Below are positions 25,360 to 33,918 of a stretch of DNA of 64,000 nt, one piece after another (the first letter of the stretch is position 1; each line of letters starts with the position of its first letter). A program made the translations under genes and the position numbers. Under the pieces are notes generated by a model that was given only the letters and a program-made list of their open reading frames with translations, had not been told where the DNA came from and ran no database searches. Source of the DNA: Actinoplanes nipponensis (GTDB taxonomy: Bacteria > Actinomycetota > Actinomycetes > Mycobacteriales > Micromonosporaceae); assembly GCF_016862275.1 (NCBI RefSeq), contig NZ_BOMQ01000044.1, positions 1 to 64,000 on the forward strand. The letters are read 5' to 3'.

Positions 25360-26088
25360 ATGACCCGACCCGCGCCCGCCACCGACCCCGCCCCCGACGA
25401 AGGCCTTTCCCTGCACCGGATCGGCGTCCGGTTCGGCGGGCTCGTCGCCCTCGACGACGTCTCGCTGCGGGTGCCGCCCGGCCGCACGGTCGGGGTCATC
25501 GGGCCCAACGGCGCCGGCAAGACCACCCTGTTCAACGTGGTGTGCGGCTTCGTCACGCCGACCTCCGGCCGCATCACGCTCGACGGGCGCCCGCTGCGCC
25601 CCCGCCCGCACCGGCTGGCCCGCCTGGGCATCGCCCGCACGCTGCAGGGCGTCGGCCTCTTCGCCGGCCTGACGGTCCTGGAGAACGTCATGGTCGGCGC
25701 CGAGCACGCGGGCCACCGACCGGAGAGCGCGTGGGAGGCGCTCGAGCGCTGCGGGGTCGCCCCGCACGCGCACGCCCATCCCGGCGGGCTGCCGTACGCG
25801 GTCCGCAAGCGGGTCGCGCTGGCCCGCGCCCTCGTCGCCCAACCGCGCCTGCTGCTGCTGGACGAGCCGGCCGGCGGCCTCGGCGCCGACGAGATCGGGG
25901 AGCTGGGCGAGCTGATCACCGGTCTGTCCTGCGCGGTGCTGCTGGTGGAGCACCACATGGACCTGGTCATGGCGGTCTGCGACGAGATCCTGGTGCTGGA
26001 CTTCGGCAAGCCCGTCGCGCACGGCACGCCGGCCCAGATCCGCACCGACGAGGCAGTGGTCGACGCCTACCTCGGTGCTGCGGCATGA
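25360..26088 (+). CDS. livG: ABC importer ATPase, LivG type
   Basis: Cytoplasmic ATPase of a Liv/HAA-type importer, 242 aa. Walker A GPNGAGKTT at 48-56 and Walker B LLLLDEPAGG are intact. The signature segment reads LPYAVRKRVALARAL, the usual LivG variant without LSGGQ. The ATG at 25360 has GAGGTGAC just upstream. It is first of a five-gene importer set (livG-F-H-M and a binding protein). In actinobacteria such sets next to acyl-CoA enzymes import organic acids or steroid/lipid fragments as often as amino acids. Confidence 0.9.
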   Translation: MTRPAPATDPAPDEGLSLHRIGVRFGGLVALDDVSLRVPPGRTVGVIGPNGAGKTTLFNVVCGFVTPTSGRITLDGRPLRPRPHRLARLGIARTLQGVGLFAGLTVLENVMVGAEHAGHRPESAWEALERCGVAPHAHAHPGGLPYAVRKRVALARALVAQPRLLLLDEPAGGLGADEIGELGELITGLSCAVLLVEHHMDLVMAVCDEILVLDFGKPVAHGTPAQIRTDEAVVDAYLGAAA

Positions 26089-26147
26089 GCGACTGCACCG
26101 CAGCGAAGCAAGGGCCAGGAGCGCATGCCCAGGCAGGCCCAGCATGA
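26085..26147 (+). CDS. 20-codon mini-ORF bridging livG and livF
   Basis: An ATG overlapping the livG stop (ATGA) opens a 20-codon frame whose TGA in turn overlaps the livF ATG (ATGA). The first bases, ATGAGCGACTGCACCG, are nearly repeated at the livF start (ATGAGCGACCGAACCG). It could pass ribosomes from livG to livF, or be scar sequence from a small duplication or inserted repeat. Translation is unproven. Confidence 0.4.
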   Translation: MSDCTAAKQGPGAHAQAGPA

Positions 26148-26884
26148 GCGACCGAACCGCGGCCCGGTCGGGGTCGCTGCTGGAGGCCGAGCAGCTCACC
26201 GTCGGGTACGGAGCCGCGCCGGTGCTGCGGGACGTCGGCCTGACCGTGGCCCAGGGGTCGATCACGGCGGTCCTGGGCGCCAACGGGGCCGGCAAGACGA
26301 CGCTGCTGCGTACCCTCTCGGGCCTGCTCCGGCCGACCGCCGGCCGGGTCGTGCTCGACGGGCAGGACCTGCGCGGGGTCAAGGTCGAGCAGATGGTGCG
26401 TCGCGGCGTGGCGCACGTGCCCGAGGGCCGCGGCGTCGTCACCGAGCTGACCGTGGACGAGAACCTGCGGCTGGGCGGCCTGTGGCGCCACGACCGCGCG
26501 GACGCCAAGCGCGCCCTGGACGAGGTGTACGAGCTCTTCGAACCGCTCGCCCGGCGCCGGCGCTTCCCCGGCCACCAGCTCTCCGGGGGTGAGCGGCAGA
26601 TGCTCGCGCTCGGCCGGGCCCTGGTCGGCCGGCCGCGGCTGCTGCTGCTGGACGAGCCGTCGCTGGGCCTGGCGCCCCGGGTGACCGCCCAGATCATGGG
26701 CCTGCTGCGCACCCTGCGGGACCGGACCGGGCTGACCGTCCTGCTCGTGGAGCAGAACGTGCGCAGCGCCCTCTCGGTGGCCGACACCGGGATCGTCATG
26801 TCGCTGGGCCGGGTCGTCGCCAACGCGGACGCCGCCACCCTGCGCGACGACGAAGACATGCGGCACGCATACCTCGGTTTCTAG
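26144..26884 (+). CDS. livF: ABC importer ATPase, LivF type
   Basis: Second ATPase of the importer, 246 aa. Walker A GANGAGKTT at about 45-53, signature LSGGERQMLALGRAL, Walker B LLLLDEPSLGLAP and the switch His region LLVEQN are all present. PEGRGVVTELTVDENLRLG is characteristic of LivF. The ATG at 26144 is chosen for its similarity to family length; the longer in-frame start would run back into livG. It pairs with LivG on the permease dimer. Confidence 0.92.
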   Translation: MSDRTAARSGSLLEAEQLTVGYGAAPVLRDVGLTVAQGSITAVLGANGAGKTTLLRTLSGLLRPTAGRVVLDGQDLRGVKVEQMVRRGVAHVPEGRGVVTELTVDENLRLGGLWRHDRADAKRALDEVYELFEPLARRRRFPGHQLSGGERQMLALGRALVGRPRLLLLDEPSLGLAPRVTAQIMGLLRTLRDRTGLTVLLVEQNVRSALSVADTGIVMSLGRVVANADAATLRDDEDMRHAYLGF

Positions 26885-26897
26885 CGGAAGGAGGGCG

Positions 26898-27776
26898 ATG
26901 GACCGGTTCGTGTTCCTCACGTTCGACGGCCTGAGCCGGGGTGCGGTGTACGCCGCGTTCGCCCTGGCCCTGGTCCTCATCTGGCGAGCCACCCGGATCG
27001 TCAACTTCGCCCAGGGCGCGATGGCGGTCGCCACGGCGTACGTGGGCTATTCGGTGTCCGCCGCGACCGGCTCGTACTGGCTCGGCTTCGTCGTCGCGGT
27101 GCTCGGCGGGCTGGCCCTGGGCGCGGTGACCGAGCGGGTGGTGATGCGCTTCGTCGACCACTCGTCGCACCTCAACGGGGTGGTCGTGGCGCTCGGCCTG
27201 GTGCTGGTCATCCAGGGTGTGCTCGGCATGATCTACGGCAACGAGTTCCGCCCGGCCGAGGCGCCGTTCAGCCGGGACGCCTTCACCGTGGGCGGGATCG
27301 CGCTGCTGTCCCGCTTCGACCTGTTCGTCTTCGGCGCCGTCTTCGTCGTGGTGGCGCTGCTCGCCGCGCTGTTCACCCGGACGTCCGTGGGCCTGCGGAT
27401 GCGCGCCTCGGCGTTCGCGCCCGACGTGTCGCGCCTGCTCGGGGTCAACGTCGGCGGGATGCTGACGCTGGGCTGGGCGCTGGCCGCGGGGGTCGGCTCG
27501 CTGGCCGGCATGCTGGTGCTGCCGACCGAGCTGGGCCTGCACCCCAACGCGATGGACATCGTCTTCGTGTCGTCGTTCACCGCGGCCGTGGTGGGCGGGC
27601 TGGACAGCACGATCGGGGCGGTCGCCGGCGGGCTGATCGTGGGGCTGCTGCTCTCCTACGTCAGCGGTTACCTGGGCGCCACCGTGGCCCCCATCGCCGT
27701 CCTGATCCTGCTGGTCGTGGTGCTGCTGGGCCGGCCCGGCGGGCTGTTCTCCCGATCGGCGGCGAGGGCCGTATGA
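26898..27776 (+). CDS. livH: ABC importer permease, LivH type
   Basis: Integral membrane permease, 292 aa, with about eight hydrophobic spans. The conserved N-terminal FDGLSRGAVYAAFALALVLIWRATRIVNFAQGAM is the LivH signature (G-x-x-Y-A-L-x-A-x-G-L...N-F-A-Q-G). Start ATG with GGAAGGAGG 7 nt upstream, a strong ribosome site. It overlaps the livM start by 4 bp. Confidence 0.93.
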   Translation: MDRFVFLTFDGLSRGAVYAAFALALVLIWRATRIVNFAQGAMAVATAYVGYSVSAATGSYWLGFVVAVLGGLALGAVTERVVMRFVDHSSHLNGVVVALGLVLVIQGVLGMIYGNEFRPAEAPFSRDAFTVGGIALLSRFDLFVFGAVFVVVALLAALFTRTSVGLRMRASAFAPDVSRLLGVNVGGMLTLGWALAAGVGSLAGMLVLPTELGLHPNAMDIVFVSSFTAAVVGGLDSTIGAVAGGLIVGLLLSYVSGYLGATVAPIAVLILLVVVLLGRPGGLFSRSAARAV

Positions 27777-28819
27777 GCGTGACGCTGGCTCCGAAGGTCT
27801 CCGCCGCCCCCCGGCTCACCAGGCAGGCGCGCAAACACCGTCACCTGTTGTGGACGGTGGCCGCCGCCGTGCTCATCCTCGCGCTGACCTATGTCCTGCC
27901 GCCGTTCCGCAACTACCAGCTCGCGACCGTCGGGGCCTACCTGTGCGTCACCGCGGGGCTGACCGTCCTCACCGGACTCAACGGGCAGCTCTCGCTCGGG
28001 CACGGCGCGCTGATGGCCACCGGGGCCTACACGGTGGCGATGGTGCAGGAGAAGCTGTCCGGCCGGGGTCAGTGGACGCTGCTGGTCGCGGTGCTGGCCG
28101 GGATCGCCGTGGCGACGCTCGCCGGCGGGATCGTCGGGCTGGCGGCGGCCCGGCTGCGCGGGCCGTACCTGGCCGGGCTCACGCTGGCGGTGGCGGTGGT
28201 GGTGCCGGCCGTGGCCAGCACCTTCGACAAGACCTTCAACAGCGACCAGGGCCTGTCGGTGTACGTCGATCCGCCGCCGCTGGCGCTGGGCGCGACCTTC
28301 CCGTACGAGCGCTGGCAGGCGTGGCTGGCCTGGGCGGGCGCGCTGATCACCGTGTTCGGCCTGGCGACGCTGGTCAGCGGCCGGTTCGGCCGGTCGCTGC
28401 GGGCCGTACGCGACGACGAGGCCGCCGCCCGCATCGCGGGGGTGAACGTGGCCCGTACCCAGGTCCTGGCCTTCGTGGTCAGCGCGGCCTGCGCCGGGCT
28501 CGGCGGCGGGCTGTTCGCCGTGCTGGCCCAGAGCGTCTCCCCCGGCGCGTTCCCGCTGTCGCTGTCGCTGTTCCTGGTGATGGCGATCGTGATCGGCGGG
28601 CTGGGCCGGCTGGCCGGCGCGGTCTGGGGCGCGGTGCTGCTGGTGGCCCTGCCGGCCCTGACCCACTCGGTCACCGACTCGATCGACGTCTCGCCCGCGG
28701 TCGCCCAGCGCCTGGAGGGCAATCTGCCGCTGGCCCTGTTCGGCATCACTCTGATCATCGTCATGCTCGCCGCGCCCGGCGGTATCGCCTCACTACGACC
28801 CAGAAGGAGAAAGGCATGA
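27773..28819 (+). CDS. livM: ABC importer permease, LivM type
   Basis: Second permease, 348 aa, with about ten hydrophobic spans. It contains the family's YLCVTAGLTVLTGLNGQLSLGHGALMATGAY segment and the coupling-helix region RAVRDDEAAARIAGVN. The ATG overlaps the livH stop. It has a longer cytoplasmic N-terminus than typical (about 25 residues, basic). It forms the channel with LivH and overlaps the binding-protein gene by 4 bp. Confidence 0.93.
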   Translation: MSVTLAPKVSAAPRLTRQARKHRHLLWTVAAAVLILALTYVLPPFRNYQLATVGAYLCVTAGLTVLTGLNGQLSLGHGALMATGAYTVAMVQEKLSGRGQWTLLVAVLAGIAVATLAGGIVGLAAARLRGPYLAGLTLAVAVVVPAVASTFDKTFNSDQGLSVYVDPPPLALGATFPYERWQAWLAWAGALITVFGLATLVSGRFGRSLRAVRDDEAAARIAGVNVARTQVLAFVVSAACAGLGGGLFAVLAQSVSPGAFPLSLSLFLVMAIVIGGLGRLAGAVWGAVLLVALPALTHSVTDSIDVSPAVAQRLEGNLPLALFGITLIIVMLAAPGGIASLRPRRRKA

Positions 28820-30087
28820 GACGCATATGGTCCGCGCTCGCCGCGGTCGCCCTGGTCGCCGCCGCCGCCGGTTGCAGCGGTGACGACGGCGGAGGCGGCA
28901 GCGGGGGCGGCAACGTGCCCGGTGTGACCGACACCGAGATCCTGGTCGGCACGCACATGCCGCTGACCGGCCCGGCCGCCGCCGGCTACTCGAAGATCGC
29001 CCCGGCCACCAAGGCCTACTTCGACTACGTCAACGCCAACGGCGGCGTGCACGGCCGGAAGATCAGCTACAAGATCATGGACGACACCTACAACCCGGCG
29101 ACCACCCAGCAGGTGGTCCGCGAGCTGGTGCTGCAGGACAAGGTCTTCGCGATCCTGAACGGCCTGGGCACCCCGACCCACACCGGCGTGCTGGACTTCC
29201 TCAAGACCAACCGCGTCCCCGACCTGTTCGTGGCGTCCGGCAGCCGCAGCTGGAACCAGCCGGACAAGTACCCGGGCACCTTCGGCTTCAACGTGGACTA
29301 CACCGTCGAGGGCAAGATCCTGGCCACCCACGTCAAGCAGACCCAGGCCGGCAAGAAGGTCTGCTTCCTGGGCCAGGACGACGACTTCGGGCGGGACGCG
29401 CTGGCCGGCATCGAGAAGGTGCTCGGCCCGGTCGCGGCGAAGCAGTCGTACGTGACCAGCAACCCGAACGTCGGCCCGCAGATGGGCGCGCTCAAGCAGG
29501 CCGGCTGCCAGGTCGTCATGCTGGCCACCGTGCCCGGCTTCACCGCGCTGAGCCTGGGCACCGCGGCCAAGATCGCCTTCAAGCCGCAGTTCGTGGTCTC
29601 GCAGGTCGGCGCCGACCTGGGCACGCTGAGCAAGCAGCTGGGCGCCGCCGCCCCGCTGACCGAGGGCCTGATCTCGGACAACTACCTGCCGCTGAGCAAC
29701 GACGAGGCCAACCCCTGGATCCAGCTCTACAAGAAGGTCAACGCGGCGCACAACGGCAACGCCGAGTTCGACAACAACATCGTCTACGGCATGTCCGTGG
29801 GCTACCTCTTCGTGCAGAGCCTGCAGGCGGCGGGCAAGGATCTGACCCGGGAGGGCCTGATCGCGGCGATCGAGAAGGGCGGCTTCCAGGGACCGGGCCT
29901 CGCGCCGCTGCGCTACTCGGCCGACAACCATGCCGGGTACGGCGGCATGCGGCTCTCCAAGGTCGCCGGGGGCAAGCAGACCTATTTCGGCGAGACGTTC
30001 GAGACCGACGACGCCGACGGCCCGGTGGCGCCGTACAGCACCCCACCGGCGGCCCCGCCGGCCAACGGCATCCCGGCCGCCTCATAG
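28816..30087 (+). CDS. ABC importer substrate-binding lipoprotein
   Basis: Extracellular binding protein, 423 aa, periplasmic-binding fold type I (LivK-like). The signal peptide ends in a lipobox AAAAGC (Cys near residue 20), followed by a flexible GDDGGGGSGGG linker; the mature domain starts DTEILVGTHMPLTGPAA. The ligand is unknown. Sequence such as GVHGRKISYKIMDDTYNPATTQQVVRELV is shared by actinobacterial LivK-like proteins found beside acyl-CoA dehydrogenases. AAGGAG precedes the ATG. It is last of the liv unit, before a strong hairpin. Confidence 0.92.
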   Translation: MRRIWSALAAVALVAAAAGCSGDDGGGGSGGGNVPGVTDTEILVGTHMPLTGPAAAGYSKIAPATKAYFDYVNANGGVHGRKISYKIMDDTYNPATTQQVVRELVLQDKVFAILNGLGTPTHTGVLDFLKTNRVPDLFVASGSRSWNQPDKYPGTFGFNVDYTVEGKILATHVKQTQAGKKVCFLGQDDDFGRDALAGIEKVLGPVAAKQSYVTSNPNVGPQMGALKQAGCQVVMLATVPGFTALSLGTAAKIAFKPQFVVSQVGADLGTLSKQLGAAAPLTEGLISDNYLPLSNDEANPWIQLYKKVNAAHNGNAEFDNNIVYGMSVGYLFVQSLQAAGKDLTREGLIAAIEKGGFQGPGLAPLRYSADNHAGYGGMRLSKVAGGKQTYFGETFETDDADGPVAPYSTPPAAPPANGIPAAS

Positions 30088-30118
30088 CACACGGGCCACG
30101 CCGGCGAAACGGTTGCGA

Positions 30119-30151
30119 CTCGCCGCCAACCGATGCAGGGTTGGCGGCGAG
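30119..30151 (+). terminator. Terminator after liv importer genes
   Basis: Perfect 13-bp stem CTCGCCGCCAACC / GGTTGGCGGCGAG with a 7-nt loop, 31 bp after the binding-protein stop. It separates the importer from the enzyme genes downstream. Confidence 0.85.
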
Positions 30152-30156
30152 AGGGT

Positions 30157-30168
30157 TACTCACTAGTA
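30157..30168 (+). promoter_or_regulatory. TACT-N4-AGTA dyad and ribosome site before SDR gene
   Basis: TACT-CACT-AGTA lies directly upstream of and overlapping AGGAGG (30168-30173), which serves the ATG at 30184. It is a possible operator for the second catabolic unit; no clear -10/-35 pair is seen. Confidence 0.4.
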
Positions 30169-30183
30169 GGAGGTTCTGACCGG

Positions 30184-30939
30184 ATGACGAAGCTCAGCGG
30201 TGCCGTGGCCATCGTGACCGGGGCCAGCCGGGGGATCGGATTCGCCATCGCCCAGCGCTTCGTCGCCGAGGGCGCCCGGGTCTGCATCACCGGACGGGAC
30301 GCCGGCGCGCTGGAGACGGCGGCCAAGGACCTGGGCGGCCCCGAGGTGGCGATCGGCGTCGCCGGCAAGGGCGACGACCCGGACCACCGCGCCGCCGTCG
30401 TCGACACCGTGCTCGGCGCCTTCGGGCCGGTCACCGTGCTGGTCAACAACATCGGCATCAACCCGGCGTACGGGCCGCTGAGCACCCTGGACCTCGGCGC
30501 CGCCCGCAAGATGATCGACGTCAACGTGCTGGGCACGCTGGGCTGGGTGCAGGAGGCGCTGCGCGGCGGCCTGGCCGAGCAGGGCGGCTCGATCGTCACC
30601 ATCTCCTCCATCTCCGGCATCCGGCCCGCCCCCGGCATCGCGTTCTACGGCACCACCAAGGCCGCGCTGATCCACCTCACCGAGGAGCTGGCCGTGGAGC
30701 TGGCCCCGCGGATCCGGGTCAACGCGGTCGCCCCGGCCGTGGTCAAGACCCGCTTCGCCACCGCGCTCTACGAGGGGCGCGAGGAGCAGGTCGCGGCGAC
30801 GTACCCGCTGGGCCGGCTCGGCGTGCCCGAGGACGTGGCCGGCACGGTCGCGTTCCTGTGCTCGGCCGACGCCGCCTGGATCACCGGCCAGACCGTGGTC
30901 ATCGACGGCGGCGTCACCCTGACCGGCGGGGCCCAGTGA
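30184..30939 (+). CDS. SDR family oxidoreductase (FabG-like), first
   Basis: NAD(P)-dependent short-chain dehydrogenase, 251 aa. Cofactor motif TGASRGIG at 12-19, NNIG in place of the usual NNAG, catalytic Ser in TISSISG and Tyr155-x-x-x-Lys159 (YGTTK). It would reduce or oxidise a hydroxy/keto group, probably of an acyl-CoA. A strong AGGAGG precedes the ATG. Its stop overlaps the next SDR start (GTGA). It opens a five-gene unit of tightly overlapping genes. Confidence 0.9.
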   Translation: MTKLSGAVAIVTGASRGIGFAIAQRFVAEGARVCITGRDAGALETAAKDLGGPEVAIGVAGKGDDPDHRAAVVDTVLGAFGPVTVLVNNIGINPAYGPLSTLDLGAARKMIDVNVLGTLGWVQEALRGGLAEQGGSIVTISSISGIRPAPGIAFYGTTKAALIHLTEELAVELAPRIRVNAVAPAVVKTRFATALYEGREEQVAATYPLGRLGVPEDVAGTVAFLCSADAAWITGQTVVIDGGVTLTGGAQ

Positions 30940-31718
30940 GCGGCCCGGCCCGGGTGGTCGTCACCGGCGCCGGCGGCGGCATCGGCGCGGCCCTGGCCCG
31001 CCGGTTCGCGGCCGACGGCGCCCGGGTGGTCGTCAACGACCGGGACCCGGCCGCCGCCGAGGCCGTGGCCGCGGAGATCGGCGGCCTGGCCGTGCCGGGC
31101 GACGCCGCGAACGAGGCGGACACGCGCCGGCTCGTCGACACGGCCTGGGCCGAGTTCGGCGGCGTCGACCTGTTCTGCGCCAACGCGGGCGTCCTCACCG
31201 CCGGGTCGGCCGACGCGACCGACGCCGCGTGGGAGCGGGCCTGGCAGGTCAACGTCATGTCCCACGTGTACGTGGCCCGCGCGGTGCTGCCCCGCTGGCT
31301 GGCCGGGGGCGGCGGGCGACTGCTGTTCACCGTCTCGGCGGCCGGGCTGCTGACGCTGCTGGGCAGCGCGCCGTACTCGGTCACCAAGCACGCGGCGCTG
31401 GGCTTCGCGGAGTGGCTGCGGGCCACGTACGCCCACCGCGGCATCACCGTCCAGGCGCTCTGCCCGCAGGGCGTGCGTACCGACATGCTGCTCGGCAGCG
31501 GCTCGGACAGCGCCAGCAAGGCCCAGCTCGCCGCCACCGCGATGGAGCCCGCCGACGTGGCGGGCGTGGTGGCCGAGGCCCTCAAGGGCGACAACTTCCT
31601 CATCCTGCCGCACCCCGAGGTCGCCGAGTACTACCAGCGCCGGGCCACCGACCCCGACCGCTGGCTGGCCGGGATGAACAAGATCCAGCGCGGCTTCGAC
31701 GCGGCGGCCCCGGCATGA
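30936..31718 (+). CDS. SDR family oxidoreductase, second
   Basis: A 260-aa short-chain dehydrogenase with cofactor loop TGAGGGIG at 10-17, NAG in CANAGV, and Tyr147-x-x-x-Lys151 (YSVTK). It resembles cytoplasmic SDRs annotated near acyl-CoA dehydrogenases and has a C-terminal extension (HPEVAEYYQRRATDPDRWLAGMNKIQRG) that is typical of that group. GTG start overlapping the previous stop. Substrate unknown; in the lva-type pathway an SDR acts on the 3-hydroxy or phospho intermediate. Confidence 0.88.
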   Translation: MSGPARVVVTGAGGGIGAALARRFAADGARVVVNDRDPAAAEAVAAEIGGLAVPGDAANEADTRRLVDTAWAEFGGVDLFCANAGVLTAGSADATDAAWERAWQVNVMSHVYVARAVLPRWLAGGGGRLLFTVSAAGLLTLLGSAPYSVTKHAALGFAEWLRATYAHRGITVQALCPQGVRTDMLLGSGSDSASKAQLAATAMEPADVAGVVAEALKGDNFLILPHPEVAEYYQRRATDPDRWLAGMNKIQRGFDAAAPA

Positions 31719-32713
31719 CCGGGCCGCGGGGACTCGACCTGGAGCGGCTCCGGGCCCACCTGGGCTCCGGCCCGCTGACGGCCACCATGTTCGCCGGCGG
31801 CCGGTCCAACCTCACGTACGCGGTCACCGACGGCACCCAGCGCTGGGTGCTGCGCCGCCCGCCGCTCGGCCACGTGCTGCCGACCGCGCACGACATGGTC
31901 CGCGAGCACAAGGTGCTCACCGCGCTCTCGACGGCCGGCTTCCCGGCGCCGCAGCCGGTGCTGCTCTGCACCGACGTGGACGTGATCGGCGCGCCGTTCT
32001 ACCTGATGGAGCACGTCGACGGCACGATCTACCGGGACGTCGCCGACCTGGACGCCCTCGGCCCGGCCGCGATGCATTCCCTCGTGCTGGCGCTGGTGGA
32101 CACGCTGGCCGACCTGCACGCGCTGGACCCGGCCGCGATCGGCCTGGCCGACTTCGGCCGGCCGGAAGGCTTCAACGAGCGCCAGGTGCGCCGCTGGAAG
32201 AAGCAGCTCGACGCGTCCCGCAGCCGCGAGGTGCCGGGCATCGAGGAGCTGCACGCCCGGCTGGCCGCGGACATCCCGGACGGCGCCGGCGCGGTGGTGC
32301 ACGGCGACTACCGGCTGGACAACGTGCTGATCGGGCCGCGGCTGGAGATCAGCGCGGTGCTGGACTGGGAGATGTCGACGCTGGGCGACCCGCTCAGCGA
32401 CGTGGCCCTGATGCTGGTGTACGCGGGCCGGCCGTTGCTCCTCGAGGGCCGCTCGTCGATCTCCGTACCGGGGCATCCGAGCCTGTCCGAGATGGCCGAC
32501 CACTACGCCAAGCGCTCCGGCCGGGACGTATCCGACCTGCACTGGTACGTGGGCTTCGCCGCGTTCAAGCTGGCGGTGATCCTGGAGGGCGTGCACTACC
32601 GCTACGTTCAGGGTCAGACCGTCGGTGCGGGGTTCGACACCGTTGGCGCGCTCGTCGCGCCGCTGGTGGCTCAGGGACACGAGTCGCTCGACGGCACGCT
32701 GGAAGGGAACTGA
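31715..32713 (+). CDS. APH-fold phosphotransferase, ACAD10/LvaA-like
   Basis: A 332-aa kinase-fold protein of the aminoglycoside-phosphotransferase superfamily. The N-lobe FAGGRSNLTYAV acts as nucleotide loop, and the catalytic and metal motifs VVHGDYRLDNVLIG and AVLDWEMSTLGDP are intact. Placement next to an acyl-CoA dehydrogenase matches the N-terminal kinase domain of mammalian ACAD10/11 and Pseudomonas LvaA, which phosphorylate 4-hydroxyacyl-CoA. Drug resistance is therefore unlikely. ATG overlaps the previous stop, and its own stop overlaps the ACAD start by one base. Confidence 0.9.
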   Translation: MTGPRGLDLERLRAHLGSGPLTATMFAGGRSNLTYAVTDGTQRWVLRRPPLGHVLPTAHDMVREHKVLTALSTAGFPAPQPVLLCTDVDVIGAPFYLMEHVDGTIYRDVADLDALGPAAMHSLVLALVDTLADLHALDPAAIGLADFGRPEGFNERQVRRWKKQLDASRSREVPGIEELHARLAADIPDGAGAVVHGDYRLDNVLIGPRLEISAVLDWEMSTLGDPLSDVALMLVYAGRPLLLEGRSSISVPGHPSLSEMADHYAKRSGRDVSDLHWYVGFAAFKLAVILEGVHYRYVQGQTVGAGFDTVGALVAPLVAQGHESLDGTLEGN

Positions 32714-33918
32714 TGGACTTCGCGTTCGACGCGCACACCGAGGACTACCGCAAGCGGCTGCTCGCCTTCCTCGACGAGCACGTCTACCCCGCCGAGGCGA
32801 CCTTCGACGAGGACTACGCCGGCGACTGGTCCCCGCCGCCGGTCATCGCGCGGTTGCAGGCCGAGGCCCGCGCCGCCGGCCTGTGGAACCTCTTCCTGCC
32901 CGGCGAGCACGGCGCCGGCCTGAGCAACCTGCAGTACGCCCCGCTGGCCGAGCTGACCGGCCGCAGCCCGGCGATCGCCCCGCCCGCCCTCAACTGCGCC
33001 GCGCCGGACACCGGCAACATGGAGGTGCTGGCCCAGTTCGGCAGCCCGGCCCAGCGGGAGCGCTGGCTGCGGCCGCTGCTGGACGGCTCGATCCGGTCCG
33101 CCTTCGCCATGACCGAGCCGCAGGTGGCCTCCTCGGACGCCACCAACATCGGCACCCGGATCACCCGCGACGGCGACGACTACGTGATCAACGGTCGCAA
33201 GTTCTACATCTCCGGCGCGATGAACCCGAACTGCCGGATCTTCATCGTGATGGGCAAGACCGATCCGGAGGCCGCCCGGCACGTGCAGCAGAGCATGATC
33301 CTGGTGCCCCGGGACACGCCCGGCCTGACCGTGCGGCGCGGCATGACCGTGTTCGGCTACGACGACGGCGACCACGGCGGCCACGCCGAGATGATCTTCG
33401 ACGACGTCCGGGTGCCGGCGGAGAACCTGATCGGCGAGGAGGGCTCGGGCTTCGCCATCTCGCAGGCCCGGCTGGGCCCGGGCCGGATCCACCACTGCAT
33501 GCGGCTGATCGGGATGGCCGAGCGGGCCCTGGAGCTGATGTGCCGGCGGGCGCTGGACCGCACCGCGTTCGGCAAGACGCTGGCCGAGCAGGGCGTGGTG
33601 CAGGACTGGATCGCCGAGTCGCGGGTCCGCATCGAGCAGGCCCGGCTGCTGGTCCTCAAGGCGGCCTGGCTGATGGACACGGTCGGCAACAAGGGCGCGC
33701 ACACCGAGATCCAGGCCATCAAGATCATCGTGCCGCGGACCACCGAGTGGATCGTCGACAAGGCCATCCAGGCCCACGGCGCCGCCGGTGTCGGCCAGGA
33801 CACCCCGCTGGCCCGGCTCTGGTCGCAGGCCCGCACGCTGCGCCTGGCGGACGGCCCGGACGAGGTGCACAAGCGCTCGCTGGCCCGCCGCGAGCTCAAC
33901 CGCTACCGGGGCGCCTGA
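32713..33918 (+). CDS. Acyl-CoA dehydrogenase, ACAD10/LvaC-like
   Basis: FAD-dependent acyl-CoA dehydrogenase, 401 aa. FAD/substrate segments FAMTEPQVASSDATNIGTRI, the WIGxNG-like ISGAMNPNCRIFIVMGKTD, and the C-terminal HGAAGVGQDTPLARLWSQARTLRLADGPDEVHKRS are typical of the ACAD10/11 subgroup rather than of short-chain ACADs. Coupled by one base to the kinase-like gene, so the two probably work on one substrate: phosphorylation of a 4-hydroxyacyl-CoA, then elimination or isomerisation. The specific substrate is inferred. Confidence 0.93.
   Translation: MDFAFDAHTEDYRKRLLAFLDEHVYPAEATFDEDYAGDWSPPPVIARLQAEARAAGLWNLFLPGEHGAGLSNLQYAPLAELTGRSPAIAPPALNCAAPDTGNMEVLAQFGSPAQRERWLRPLLDGSIRSAFAMTEPQVASSDATNIGTRITRDGDDYVINGRKFYISGAMNPNCRIFIVMGKTDPEAARHVQQSMILVPRDTPGLTVRRGMTVFGYDDGDHGGHAEMIFDDVRVPAENLIGEEGSGFAISQARLGPGRIHHCMRLIGMAERALELMCRRALDRTAFGKTLAEQGVVQDWIAESRVRIEQARLLVLKAAWLMDTVGNKGAHTEIQAIKIIVPRTTEWIVDKAIQAHGAAGVGQDTPLARLWSQARTLRLADGPDEVHKRSLARRELNRYRGA

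Noticed and set aside
31715..32713. Aminoglycoside phosphotransferase (antibiotic resistance)
   Set aside because: The fold fits, but one-base coupling to an acyl-CoA dehydrogenase points to the ACAD10/LvaA metabolic group.
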